From Syngnathus acus (taxonomy: Eukaryota; Chordata; Actinopteri; Syngnathiformes; Syngnathidae), in assembly GCF_901709675.1 (NCBI RefSeq), contig NC_051105.1, positions 558,001 to 622,000 of the forward strand: DNA of 64,000 bases. Reading direction: 5' to 3'. The number at the start of each line of letters is the position of its first letter. Position 1 is the stretch's first letter. Below, piece by piece: positions 1 to 12,768 of this stretch. The notes below the pieces were generated by a model, which was not told where the DNA came from, did no database searches, and saw only the letters and a program-made list of their open reading frames with translations. A program made the translations under genes and the position numbers.

Positions 1-1728
1 GGAAAAGCGCTCGACCGTCTGCTTGTTGAGGTTGATTCATGCTCGTCTTGCCGGACGGAGGTCCCGTGACGATATATCATGTGATATATGAAACCATCGT
101 AGAAATAAGAATAATAGTATTCCGAATGTAATTGGACATATCCTATGTCCAAGATTGATTAAGACCATATTATTAGTAAATAGAGAAACACGAGTAATAA
201 ATGAATACATATTTTTAGGGGCATCAAGAATCCGACAACGTCTGCTCATGTACTGCCAACAGATGAATGTGACGGTTGGCCAAAAATACAGTGGCAGGTG
301 TCTAATGACGGGAGGGGGCGAGGGGGGGTCTGACACTGCGAACATATTCACACCAGGGAGGTCTTGGTGTTGCAGGAAGCATCATCGATTCAAAGAAAAG
401 ACAGGACGTCCCATGACCGTTTTCGCTTCCGAGGATTTGGCCAGTAATCCAAATTTGCTCCCCCCCCCCCTCCAATCTCCTTTTTGAGCCACAACATCCC
501 CCCAAGCACCGCTCGACTGGTCAGCTGCAGCTGTCCCGTTTCCCTCTAATTTTTCCTCTGTCAGAATTTGCTCCTATAATTAGCAGAAAGACCTCAGCGA
601 CTCGGCCTCAAGTACCCCCCCCCCCCCAACGGTAATCCCGCCGCTCCTTCCACGTTCCCAGCCGGGCCACCACCTGCCGGGCCACCACCTGCCGGCCCCT
701 TTTTTACAAGACGGCCGACAGGTTCTCCCGAGCAAAGATGGCACCCGCTGCCCGCCGACGACAACGCGGGAAGAAATAAATAAGAGAGCCCCGAGAGCTC
801 GGTGACTTATCATTGCGTCCGTGTCGACCGGCTAATTGATCTCCCGCCGCATGCCGAGCAGTGCGCCGGCAAACTTTGTGGCCAGCCGGGAGCTGAGCAT
901 TCCTCAAGGTGAGAGCGCAGAGCCGCCAGGCCGGCCTTCTGAGGTGGCTGCTCTCCAACAAGAGAAAAAGTTGCCCAAAACAGCCCCATCCTTTTCTCCA
1001 AATGTCACTTTCTCGTGGTCGGCCTGTCTTTGTTCCGAAGCCGTTTTCTTTCCCTTTCCCACGCCGGTTTTGGCCGTCACGGCGGATTTGTCCGCTTTAG
1101 CGCCTTTTGGAAAGCTGAGGCCATGTTGATTTTGGGGGTTTAATTCCACATACCGTGCCGAAAAGGTGCCACATTACACCTCTCTGAATTTGCTTTTTCA
1201 TTGAAAACGCGCCGCCACGTCTTGGTGCTTATGAGACCACATGTAGGGCCACACAGATATCATCATTATTAGGAGTGGATGGACAGACAGGCGGCCAGAG
1301 ATGAAATGACAATTCATCCGGAATTGAAAATGGCAGCGAGTTGCCACGCAACAAACTTTGAAAAGGGTGCGCACGCTTGCGCAACCCCACCACCCACCGC
1401 AGTTAATTATTCTCACTCGGAAAACACTTTGCATCTCGTCAGCTCTGGGCGGCAAATTAGCAACATTGCTAACGAGGCGGTTGGGGGGCAGGCAGGCAGG
1501 CAGCGTTTGGGGCGTCCGGGGACACCGTGCACGCAGCTGTCGCTTTTATTGACCCGTCACTTCTTATACGTCGATGACAGTCGGCTGATACGAGCGGCTG
1601 GCGAGCTGGCAGGAAAAGGCTTGTAAACTTCTCGATGGCGCTCATAAAAACACGCAAATAGAACAGCGCAAAAATCACGCAGCCCTCATTCATTTTCGAG
1701 AATAATCCCATTTTTGAAAAGCGGCTCC

Positions 1729-1774
1729 ATCCCATGATACCGATATCATGGGTCCCATATCAGTATCATGGGAT
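1729..1774. repeat. near-perfect inverted repeat (18-bp arms, 10-nt loop)
   Basis: The arms 1729-1746 and 1757-1774 are reverse complements at 17 of 18 positions, with one C/T difference. They flank the 10-nt loop 1747-1756. The structure stands alone in otherwise unremarkable sequence. It could be a cruciform-forming palindrome or the remnant of a small inverted-repeat element; no target-site duplication was established. Confidence 0.75.
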
Positions 1775-2405
1775 GATATCCATCTCCGTTCAAATTGAGA
1801 CATTTTCATTCAATTCAGTTTTTCAACATGGATACGAGGACTACTAGAATTTGGTGCATTTTCCAGAACAAAGACTGATTTTTAATCCCCAAAATATGAC
1901 GGGCAATTCTTTTGCGTGTGTAACGTTAGCTGCGCGTGCAGCTGAGCGGGCGGGCGGGCGGGCGGGCCCAGGCCAAGTCACCAAAGCAGATGCCAACCAC
2001 GCAGCTCAAATGCAGTCTCTCGGAATGTTCCACTTGACCATCCAGCGTCCGGCCCGGCCCGGCATGGCACGGAGAGCGCGCGTGCAAGCACGCGGACCTT
2101 CTCGTATTGCCGCGCTCGAGCAAACATTTGGGCTCATAAAACAGGAGATGCGGCCAGCGACTTTGTCGGCTACGACGTGTTAAGTGCGGACGTGAGGAAA
2201 GCCTTGCAGACATAAACGTGCCGCAGTTCCACGTCACAGGCACATTCTTCGTGTCATCGTTGATGCTCGCTCCAGACCGTCGTCGGTGCCGTACGCAAAA
2301 GTGTCTCTGAGAAAAGACGCCGCCAAACGGCTGAAATAAGCCGAGCACGTCTTTGCAACAAATGAGCGAGCAGGTCAGCAAATTCACCGGACGACAAGAC
2401 AAGAC

Positions 2406-2565
2406 AAGGCAAGGCAAGGCAAGGCAAGGCAAGGCAAGGCAAGGCAAGGCAAGGCAAGGCAAGGCAAGGCAAGGCAAGGCAAGGCAAGGCAAGGCAAGGC
2501 AAGGCAAGGCAAGGCAAGGCAAGGCAAGGCAAGGCAAGGCAAGGCAAGGCAAGGCAAGGCAAGGC
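2406..2565. repeat. (AAGGC)n pentanucleotide array, 32 perfect copies
   Basis: Thirty-two uninterrupted AAGGC units follow a short imperfect CAAGA lead-in (2394-2405). A 5-bp unit cycles through all three frames and this unit contains no stop codon, so long false open frames appear on both strands. Non-coding satellite-type repeat. Confidence 0.95.
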
Positions 2566-5500
2566 CAGACGGCTTTGCAAACTGCGGCTTTGCGCTCGTC
2601 TAGACAAGGCGACGTTTTTCAAGCGGTGGCAACAACTTTTCGACCGAAAAAAAAAATGGTCGCGACAACAGGTTTCACGTTGCCGCCGCCAGCCGACAAG
2701 CATTCGGCACTCGGCGACCCGTCTGTCAGAGACCGCTCGACAATTAGCACTTCATAAATCAGACCCTAACCCTTTTCTTCAGTGATGGAACTCATTCGTG
2801 GACACAAGTATCGGGACGCAATTAACCAAAGCCGGAAAGTCCCTCGGAAGAGAACTGAGAGCAAGCTCACATTGCGACAACGTTGAGAGTACGCGGTACG
2901 GCAAAGGCGGCCATCTCGGCCAAGGAAGCGCCAGCGGCCGGCCGGCCGCCTGGTGAAAGTCCAGCGAGTGAACAAACAAACAATTGGTACAAATGTCTGG
3001 CTTTCCCCCGCTGGGCCTTTGCGGGTCAAAGGCAAAAGACTAGCGGAAAGCTCATAAATCAGACAGATTTTAGAATGTGATGACAAACCGAATTCCCGTC
3101 TGAAAAGGTCCGCCGCGGCCCCGCCCCCCACCCAGCGGGACTGTCATCGAAGCCGCCCTATAAACATGGCAGCTGTCAGCCGGGCTCGCTCGGACCGCCA
3201 TCCGACCTTCCGAGGGACAATTCTGGCCCGGCGAATTCCACTTTGCATTTTGTCACGTTGGACTGCTGAGGTGCTGCTAGTGGGCGGGGGACGGGGGGGG
3301 GCTGTCACAGCTTCCAAAAAACAAGAAGAACAAGAACCCGCTTAAAGGTGGTCCCATAACGGGCCAGGCTGGGAAATGCCAAGCCGAGGTCTCAGGTTTG
3401 GTTCATCACATCGTGCTAAATGTTGTCACGGCAAAAGGCCATTCGATGAGGGGCTTTGGAGGTCATTTTGCACTCGCTCAGTGATGATTTGGGGATGGGC
3501 CGCTTGCTTGCTTTCATGCCATCCTTTGTCACTTGAACTGGTGCGGGCGGATGCTTTGTGCTAATGAGCTAGCAGCTCGCATGGCGTCTTACGCAACTCA
3601 AGCTGGAGGAGCACATTGCTGCCACTTTCAATCTTCATTTGACTGCAAAAGGATTGATCGCGCCGTTTCTTTCTTCGGTGGCTTGATCAAGAGAGGCGAG
3701 GCGAGGAGAGCGAGAACAAGTTGAAGCGCTCGCTAAGTGTCACAGTCCAACTCGGGCGTCCTGAATTCAAAGCTGTCCTTAGGCGCTAGTAAATTTAACT
3801 TGACATTCCGCCGGCCAGCAGGTGGGGGGGGATTAGCGTGGAGCGCTAGGAGGCGCGTGACATGGAGGGAGGCTGGCGCTGCTGGGTTCAAGGGTCGCTG
3901 CGTACGGTAAAAAAGGCCGCGGGCGGGTCTAAATGCATACGGCGTATAAATACATACTATGCGCGCGGTGGAGGCACATGAAAAGACGTTTGCCCAGAAA
4001 CGGCCCACGCCGTGTTCCCGACAAGTCAATCAAGCGACACCTGCTCCCCGTAGCAACAGCAGCGCTTACATTTAGCTAGCGCTTATCCTTAGCTAGCGCT
4101 TAGCTTCTGGTTAGGAAACCTTAGCTAACTTTGGTTTCCCCCTTCAATTTATGTCAACGCTCTGCCTTGTTGTGATGGCAGCAAGTTTAAGCGCGGCGTA
4201 GCCACAATGCTAACGAGTCGCTCTGCCCTCTAATGGCTAACTATTGAGTCATAATGAAGCAGCACACACATGCGTGGCATAAATCACTTTTATAACGCTT
4301 GTCACGTAAAATTGGACTGCCGAGAGTCGGCTGCGTTTCAAGTGGTGGTCTGTTTCCTGGCCGCTTGGGCCCCCCCCCCCCGGGTCTATCTATGGGGGGC
4401 TCACACAAACGCATACGTACGTGCGTGTCTGAATGCGAGTCTGAAGGTGGCAGCTGAACCGGGACACACAAATGCACACATCTCAAGGTCAAACAATAAT
4501 GACAGACATGCAATGACTACTTGTCCTACTTTCTAATGTGGAAACTTGTCGGGGCAACTTTGGTCCCGTGTCCGTGTCGTTTGTACAGAAGGACGGGCGA
4601 CCTTGAAACAAGGTGGAGCTTTTTACGATTCTGCAAGCTTAAAGGGCGACGCTTGCCATTCGGGCCCTGCGAATGCCCACTTTACCCCTTCTGACTTTGT
4701 GGGTAGGCCATGCTATTTATGGATAAAAAGGTACCACGCGGCCGCTGCCCACCTTTCCTGGATGTTGGCACGAAAAGGCGAACTGACAGAGAAAAGCCAG
4801 GTGATAATGTAAGCGGCCCGGCGTCTGGAGGCGGCCGGGGGGGTGCAAAGCGTGTCGTTAACAAGGCGGCTCAAAGCCAGCGGCCGCATTAGCATGCGTC
4901 GCCCGACCGCCCGACCGCCCGACCGCCCGCCCGCCGGCCGCCGCCACGTCTCTTGAGGTGTGAGGTTTACACGGGTGCTAGCATGCTACCGTTCCTCGCA
5001 CCCCACAAAGCTAACACCACGACAGACACTATCGCTAAACAGCAGTAGGTTGCTGCCGATGCGCTTTATTGGCCAGGGGTGGGTGCTAAAAAAGTGACGC
5101 TAGCTAATGACACATTGGAATGAAAAGTAAACAAATCAGCCTCGGCACGAGTTTCACCACTGGACCTGAAGCTGGCTGAATTTCATAATGGGACACGCAC
5201 ACACACAAGTCTTGAGGACCTTTGCCAAAGATGAAAGCGGAGGCCGGCCATTTTGGGTCTAACATCTGACATTTGGGAGCAAATTCCAGGCCTCAAACGT
5301 TCATTTAAAAAAAACTGCCCTCAATAGCAGTTTGACCAAGACATTCAAGTTCATGAGAGAGTTAGGCAAAGAAATGAAAACATTGGTCACCGACAGCAAA
5401 GATACAACATTGGGTGAACGTGTCCATCGCAGCAAAAAACTCAAGGCGTGACGTTGGACAGAACGTCGGCCATTTTGCTTTGAGTTGCATGACGGTTCCC

Positions 5501-5749
5501 GAGGTAACAAAAGCGCTAGCTTAGCCTCGTGTCAAAGTGTCACCGGGGGTGCGGGCGGACGGATGCACGGACGGACGGGGGTTGGGCTGGTCACACGATC
5601 CGCTCTCGGGACCCCGCCCACCGAAGCGGACCTTTCTCATTTCGACACGGGGGTTTCTCGGCGGGACGCCTCTTCAAATGAGAAACACCTGCCCGTGGGG
5701 GTCGTATCTCCGACATCTCCCGAGGCTTTGGTGTGCGCGCGGCGGGCTA

Positions 5750-5751
<2 letters not shown>

Positions 5752-5791
<40 letters not shown>
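5752..5791. repeat. (GGCT)n tetranucleotide repeat
   Basis: About ten perfect GGCT copies, with no interruption until the CAGGCCGG that follows. Confidence 0.9.
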
Positions 5792-5793
<2 letters not shown>

Positions 5794-7307
5794 GCCGGCT
5801 AAAATGAGGCAAAAGGGCCCGCGGCCACAAAGACTGTGCTCCTTAGAAGCTTCAGTCTGGTGCTGGTTAGGCTTGAAAGTGGTGGCCAAACGCAAACTCT
5901 GTCTTTTTGTCATCCACCAAATGTTGTTTGCTCCATGCACAAAAGCTTCCAGCAGTGCTCAAAACCACTGACTTGATCTTGACCCTCAAGGTGGGAATTT
6001 ACTCTTCTTCTTTCTGCTCTGCTTTCGTCAGGGGTAATGAAGAGCGCCAAAGCAAGCAATTAGATTCTTTGACCAGAAATCTCACCGAAAGACAACAACA
6101 AAATTGGCAAAATCCATCGTGGCTTTACGCTTGACTTTTTTGATTGTCCAAAGCCATGAAATTGCAATTGATCTTAATGAGGTCAAGTGGACGTTGAACA
6201 AATTTCAAAATTAGGGCCAAAATGTGGTCAGCCTTTTGTCTTGTGTGGCCAAAAACTGTCTGAAGGTGCTAAGTCATATTTGGGCACTCCAGTTGAAATG
6301 TTCAATGTGGAAATCTCTTTAGCACATTCCTGACACGCCGATGACGACTTCACACATGACTGCCAGTGCCTGGGAAGCTTTTCTGGCAGTTTTTGCTCTT
6401 TTTTTGATCGAACGCTTCAACACGTGTCGAAACCCGCGTGAACGCAATGATTCACGTCTGCGGAATCTCGGCACGAGAAGCACAAAGGTGAGAGGGCGGA
6501 AGCAAATTCGACGGCCAAAGAGAAGATGGCCGCAGACGGGGCCGTCCAATTTATTTGCCGCCGGGGTGTCGGACGCCCGCTCGTCCGGAATGACGAAAGG
6601 CTTCCGGGACCTTCTCTTCCACTCGGAGATTCTGATGGATGGCGCACGGTCCATTAAGCCATTGATGAATCGGCGGCGGCTGGAAATAACGTCCGCATGG
6701 GTGGCGCGCCGCCAAAATGACGAAATCACGTCCCTCCCGCTCAGAGGGGGGAAAAAAACAACAGGTGGTTCCAATCGTCTCGGCGCTTGTGGCGACGGCC
6801 CGCATCTGATATTTCACGCGCGTGATTGGCTAGAAATAGGCGTGTAATGGACGCCGCCGATTGGCCCCGCAGGCAAGAAGGAGAAAACTTTTAGTGGACG
6901 TGACGCAGCGCTAATTCCGCCGACCGTGTCAATTTGATCACCGTATGTGTGAGAAGTGACTGGGTTCGGGCCCCTCGGGGCCTCTTGCCGTTCGCTAACA
7001 GCTAACGTTACGTAACGGAACATTACGGCGCGCAAGTAAGCTGACGGAGCGGTGCAAGCTTACTCGGGAGACCTGGGCCGGCGCAGCTTCTAATCGCAAA
7101 AAGGTGTCAGGAAAAGGAAGGGCTGACTTGTCTGCTGCTGTCACCAGTGTCCAGCAAAAGTAGCCAACGTATCAGCAAATAGGACAGACAGACAAACGCA
7201 AAAAGGATTCTTTTGGCTCGCGTTCCAGTTACTCGTTCAAGGTTCTGTCCTGTGGGGAATTTTGGCCACATTGCTAAAGGAAATGAAAACGTGCGTGCAT
7301 TTAAACG

Positions 7308-7313
7308 TTTATT
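7308..7313 (-). other. candidate poly(A) signal for tbx15
   Basis: AATAAA on the minus strand, about 600 nt past the tbx15 stop, in an AT-rich stretch with further hexamer-like sequences (7340-7360). A weaker ATTAAA lies at 7801-7806, about 110 nt past the stop. Which one is used cannot be decided from sequence. Confidence 0.4.
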
Positions 7314-7916
7314 GAGCTTCTTATGTGCTTGGCACTTTTTTTTTTTTTTCTTTTTATTTACATTTGCGCAAAGACATTTCTTTCTTGCTATATCACACAT
7401 TTCTATAACAACCGTGGGACTGCTCAGCACATAAATACCACAAAACACACACCTGAGCAACTCTGCTTGGCTATTGCTGATAAATTCACACATTGACGCT
7501 TACTGATTTATATATATATATATAGATAGATATATATATAAAAATATTTGATATGCTGAAAGACATACGAGTAATCCACTCCAAAATAGTGACAGCAGGT
7601 TTCAGTCTGTCAAGGGTCTTTTCTTGGGGGTCAATGTTGCCCGTGGGGGGGTTCGGTAACGTGTTTAACAAGACAGGTCCCCAGATCTCCGCCCGCCCGC
7701 CCGCCCACCCGCCCTACCTGAGGCGCCAAACCCAAGACCGCCCGCAATTCCGCTTCCAGCCCTTATCATGCCTGCTGCACATGCCACCCCGAACATAAAC
7801 TTTAATCGTTGTAAAGACGTCCCCCACAAAGAGCTTTTTAAGAAGAGGGGCGCATTCACAAAGTCGCATCCTTTTGTCTTCCAAATTTCCATTTGGGTTT
7901 GTCCCAGCCTGCGTGG

Positions 7917-10900
7917 TTACACCATGTGCATGGACATCTGGGAGGGGGCGCCGTACTGGCGGGCGTCGCAGGCGGCGCCGCCACCCTGCTGCTGCCCGCC
8001 GCCGCTCATGTGCATGGTGTCCACGTTGCCGTTGGACAGGTACTGGCGCTCGGCGAAGGCCTGGCCCGGGGGGCACAGCAGGCCCCCCTGGGGCTTCTCG
8101 GGACTGGCGGCCAGGCGGGGCGAGGCGGGGAAGTTGTATCCGTACAAGTTGTAGGGGTTGTGCAGGGAGAAGGCGTTGTAGGAGCCCTGCTGCACGTGGT
8201 GGTGGTGGCCGCCGCCGCCGCCGAATACGTGAGCCGAAGACGAGGAGGATCCGGAGGGGGCGGCGGCCGAGGCGCCCGCCGACCCGCCCTGCATCACGTA
8301 TTGCAACTGCGAGGCGGGGAAGGAGCCCAGCTGGCCGCCGTAGGCATCCATTTTGCCACCGGCCCCGGAAGCGCCTCCCTGCATGCCGATCAAAGAGGAA
8401 GTCCTCTGCGGCAGGAAGGAGTCGGCGGGCTGGGCGGAGGCCACGCCCGCCGCCGTGCCCCCACCCGCCGCCTGCAGGCGTCCGTAGGAGCCGTCGGCCA
8501 GGCCGCCATAGCCCTGCAGCGCCGCCATGTTGCTGCGGGCGCACGGCGGGTACTCGGGCAAGCCCAGGTTGCACAGCTGGCTCTCCCGGCAGCCCACGTT
8601 GAAGGTGTTGGGCGCCAGGTGGAAGGCGGGCGGCGAGCAGGACGGGGACAGGAGGTGGGCGGCTCCGGAGGGGGAGGGCGTGCCCGTGCTGGAAGCGGTC
8701 GGGGACGTGCCCGTGCTGCCGCCTGAACACACAAAACGGCAGGCACATTTTCAGCACCGCGGGCGCTGGCTGGCTGGCGGGCAGGGGCCGGCAGGCGGGC
8801 GGGCGGGCGGATCGGCCACGCATGCTGTTGCATGCAGATGCATGCAGATCGTCCTCGCGAGGGCATCCACTGGCAAAAGTGGCAAGCAAACCATGCGACG
8901 TAGACTGCTACGTTTGCAGGTGGAGCATGCGGGACGGGGGGGGGGGGGGCACCCATTATTGCTTTCTTTGCAGGACATGCGGGCAGAAAATGATTTTTTG
9001 GACTGGGTTCGATGTGCAAAGGAAATACTGTGACTCGTCTTAATTTTTTTTTTTCCACTCTAACAGAAAATGGTGGAAAATGGTGCAAATGATTTGTTTG
9101 TTTGTTAGTTTGTTTTGAATTGAAAAGCCTAAGTCTGCTGGACTGACCTTGCTGCTTCTGCATGTTGGTGAAGTCCTCGAAGGTGAGCGTCCTCACCGGC
9201 GGCCTCCAGAAAGCGTACGTCTCCATGATGGCCTCCAGGCCCGTCCTGAACCGCAACAAAGTTACAAAGTTGGGATGGCTTCAGCTCAACCGGCCGCCGC
9301 AAGTCAATTTGGAAGACGCGCCTTTGGAAGGAAGTCTGCCAGGCCGGGAAGCCCGGCCCTTCCAGAGGGAGGCGCCGTTTGCGCCAAAGAGACCGACCGG
9401 CCCGCTTTCAACTCCCGCTTGACTTATTTCAAGTCACCGCGTTAGCGCTAACTGGACGACGGAGTAGCGCTGAAATATGTGACTGAGCAGTGGGAAATCT
9501 ATTCGGGCTCCTTAGGAAAAAAATGCATCCATTTTGTTTGATGCCACGCTTTTACAATTTGGAATGTCAGCACCAGATGCAAATCGCATGTTTGATTTTG
9601 GCCGTGAAATGAGCCACTCGCTGATTAGGGAGCAATATTGGTCACTTCTTAAATTTGATTACGGCCTGATCGTCTTTATTGGGGTCAGGTCGAAATTGCG
9701 AGGGTACCGGAGACGAAGAGGCTCTCTCTCTCTCTCGGTTTCATTTCGACGACGTTCGGCGAGCGTTATCGTCTCATGTGTTGCCGTTTTTCCTTTGAAC
9801 GCTCGGCCATAAATCACAAAGTCTATTGTTTGAAAAGCGAAAAAAGATGTCCGCGCCGCCAATAATGCGGAGCAGATGACGGGGGCTGCTTTCATGTTCA
9901 CCCCTCCTCCCCCCGCCAACGCGCCGATTCAAAGACAGACAAGGAAGGTATGATGTCACCATGGACGCGACAGAAGCCGACGATCTGCCCGTCCAACCGA
10001 CGTGGTTTCTTATGCGGAGGCGCCAAACAAAGAGCGCTGCTTTGACCCGAGCGGCTCGGCTCACAAACGGTAGCCCCCTTTCACGCACGCAGACGAACGA
10101 CCTCAGTCTCGACGAGCCTCGTCCAGGACCAGGGAAGCCACTAATTCCGTGGCCGGTGGTTCTGGACGTGGCGACGACTGCTGCTTTGGACACAACGAGA
10201 GCGTTGGCCAGACGCACGCGCGCACGCACCTGTTTCTGCCAGAGTCTCGAAAACCTTTGGCAAAGGGGTTCCGGTCGATCTTTAGTCTGGTGATCTGCCG
10301 AGAGAAGAACGCCGCCGACGGTAAGCGCGGTCGCACGGCCACCGAGGAGGACGGCTACGCCACCTGCTGGTTCTGGTAGGCGGTGACGGTGGTGAAGACG
10401 GTCTCGGGAAAGCTGAAGGTCTTGACGCCCTCGCCGGCCGGAACCGCCTTGTTGGGTGACAGCTCGCCGCTGAAGTCCTTGCGGATGACGTGAACGCGAG
10501 GCTGGTACTTGTGCATGGAGTGAAGGATGATCTGCGGGAAAAACAGCCGTCACTCCAGCCGATGCCCGAGCGGGATTCTTCGGGCCGGCCACGCTCAAAC
10601 ATTCAACTCCAGATGGAGCGAAGGAACATATTTGCGGCACATGTCGCCAGCGCGGGATCAGCCAGAGGACGAGCGCTCTCGTCCTTGTTCGCACTCGACG
10701 GCGCTTGACGGGCGACGTTTGTCCTTTCGCGCAAACCGAGCCAGGAAAGTCAAAAAAGAAGCGGGCCGCTTACGTGTCCTTGGTCATCCAGTTCGTTGTT
10801 GGTCAGCTTGAGCTTGTCGAAGCTGACCACCTGCCGCATCCAGGTGTCGCCCGACGCCAGCGAGTCCGGGTGGATGTAGACCCGCGGCGGCACCGGCGAG

Positions 10901-12494
10901 TCGGCGTTGCCCGCCACCATCCACTTGGAGCTGTGGTACACGTACCTGCCCGCAAAGCAACAACATTCGGGACTAGCCAATGGTTTCGCTGCTGGCCAAA
11001 ATGGGAGGCGAGTGGTTCTTGCGGTGCTTAGCGTCCGTCCCAAGTGAAACGGCAGCCTCAACCATGAACAGAATCAGGACGCTCACCTATTGACTTGGCA
11101 CGGCGCTAACGTGACGCTGGCTTGGGAGGCAACGTATCGCTCATTGAACGCTAGCTTGGCTCACGGCAGCCTCAGCGGCAGCACAAGGGCCGACGCCTGC
11201 CTTCCAAGCATGCAAAACAAAACACTCCCATTTCCCTTTTTAAGAATAATCTTCATCATTTGACGAGATGATTGGTATCAAAGTTGACACCGGTTCTGCT
11301 AATTTCACGTTTGTTTGCTTTGGCTGGTTAATGCGCACACGCGCTACTTATTAGCCACGAGCGTTAAGTGCAAACAGACGCGCGTTTTGCCTTCCAAACG
11401 CTTTTAAAGCTTCTTGTCCTTTTTATTGCAAGCGTGCAAAAATATGGCAAGTACAAAGGGGCCTTTTGGTGACACGCAAACCTGTCATGACGTTGTATCC
11501 CATTCACCTTTTTGTTTGGATTCATTTTATTTTCATTATGAAAACGTCTCATGTAAAACGAACGCATATTAAAAAGGTTACAATTCATTTGTAATACATT
11601 GCTGATGCTTCATGTTTGGATCTATTTGATCATGGACAATATTTGCGGTGACTTTTTTCGGCGAAGTGACACGTTGCTACTTTGGCGTACGCCACACGTG
11701 TTTATTTCCGTCACTGGCGTCGACGCCCCTTGCGCATTTTCTCACTCAAAAGTCGTTTAAAAAAGAAAAAGAAAAAAGGTCCTAAATCTCTTCACTATGT
11801 CAGCGTGTTCAATTGAGGCTTCTTTGGCGACAAAAAATAAAACTTGCTAGCCGAATTACGAGGCGAACTATATATCCTCCGCGAGATTACCCAGATTAGT
11901 GCCGTCAACGACTTCTGCAAATAGTTTCCTGGATGTCAACACATTTAATTGGTGGCAGAAAAATGACAATGAGGTTTTGCGGAAAGACATTTGAAGCGCT
12001 TTCAATGCAAATGCTCGGCGCCAGCGTCAGTGCCACGTTTGCACTGCCGACGCGGTCGGTCGGCACGAGCGAGCGACAGGCACTAGAAACGTCGCTTCGA
12101 CGGAGGGACGCAAATTCACAGGACGCGGAACAATACAAGTTGCCCATGTGCTTGGCGGCTGGCTCACCGGTATCGCTTGTTGTCCACGGGCACGATGTCC
12201 ATGGCGATGTAGTACTGCTGGTGGGGATCCAGGCCGGCGATCTTGACTCGCATGGCAGGAAACATCCTCCTGAGGCAGCAAACCAGCAACAATAAATCAC
12301 CGATTTATTCTCAACGGTTAGCAATCTAAAAAAAAAATGTGGAAATGGTCATATCATGCGGGAGAAAACAAAGCAAGATGCTTGGCGTTGTTTCGAAGAC
12401 ACCTAGCATTGCGCGCTCGAGCGGCTTCGTTGGGGGGGGGGAAGCTTCTCGGCTAGTCGTTGGAATCCGGCGCAATAGCGAGCGGCCCATGGGG

Positions 12495-12560
<66 letters not shown>

Positions 12561-12698
12561 GCGACGACTCGGCGGGATCAATAAACGTGGGAATGATCTC
12601 ACGAGGGCCGAGCACGCAGTTGATTCAAATTCCTCGTCGCCGTCATCGTGGCCGGACGCCGACGCGCCGCTGTTTTACGGCGCTCGTTTGGGCCGGGA

Positions 12699-12768
<70 letters not shown>

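Larger units (their letters stand above)
1..7307. other. gene-free spacer beyond the 3' end of tbx15
   Basis: No coding exon was recognised on either strand. Open frames here are short or run through simple repeats. The stretch holds an imperfect hairpin (1729-1774), a long AAGGC array (2406-2565), a GGCT array (5752-5791), G/C homopolymer runs (for example 4371-4382) and repeated GCTAGC-rich words near 4070-4110. In human DNA the SPAG17 gene lies on this side of TBX15, but I see no SPAG17 exon. Distal tbx15 regulatory elements could be present; none can be identified by eye. Confidence 0.6.

Noticed and set aside
1926-2757. Long open frames on both strands (up to about 208 codons) across the AAGGC array
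   Set aside because: A stop-free 5-bp unit forces all frames open. The peptides are pure repeats with no homology or splice context.
3158-3345. CTATAAA followed at once by a 59-codon ATG frame
   Set aside because: A TATA box cannot sit immediately before the start codon it serves. The peptide is arginine/glycine-rich with no recognisable domain.
7714-8889. Long open frames antisense or out of frame to the last tbx15 exon
   Set aside because: They are composition shadows of a GC-rich coding exon. The frame with Tbx15 homology and correct splice phase explains the region.
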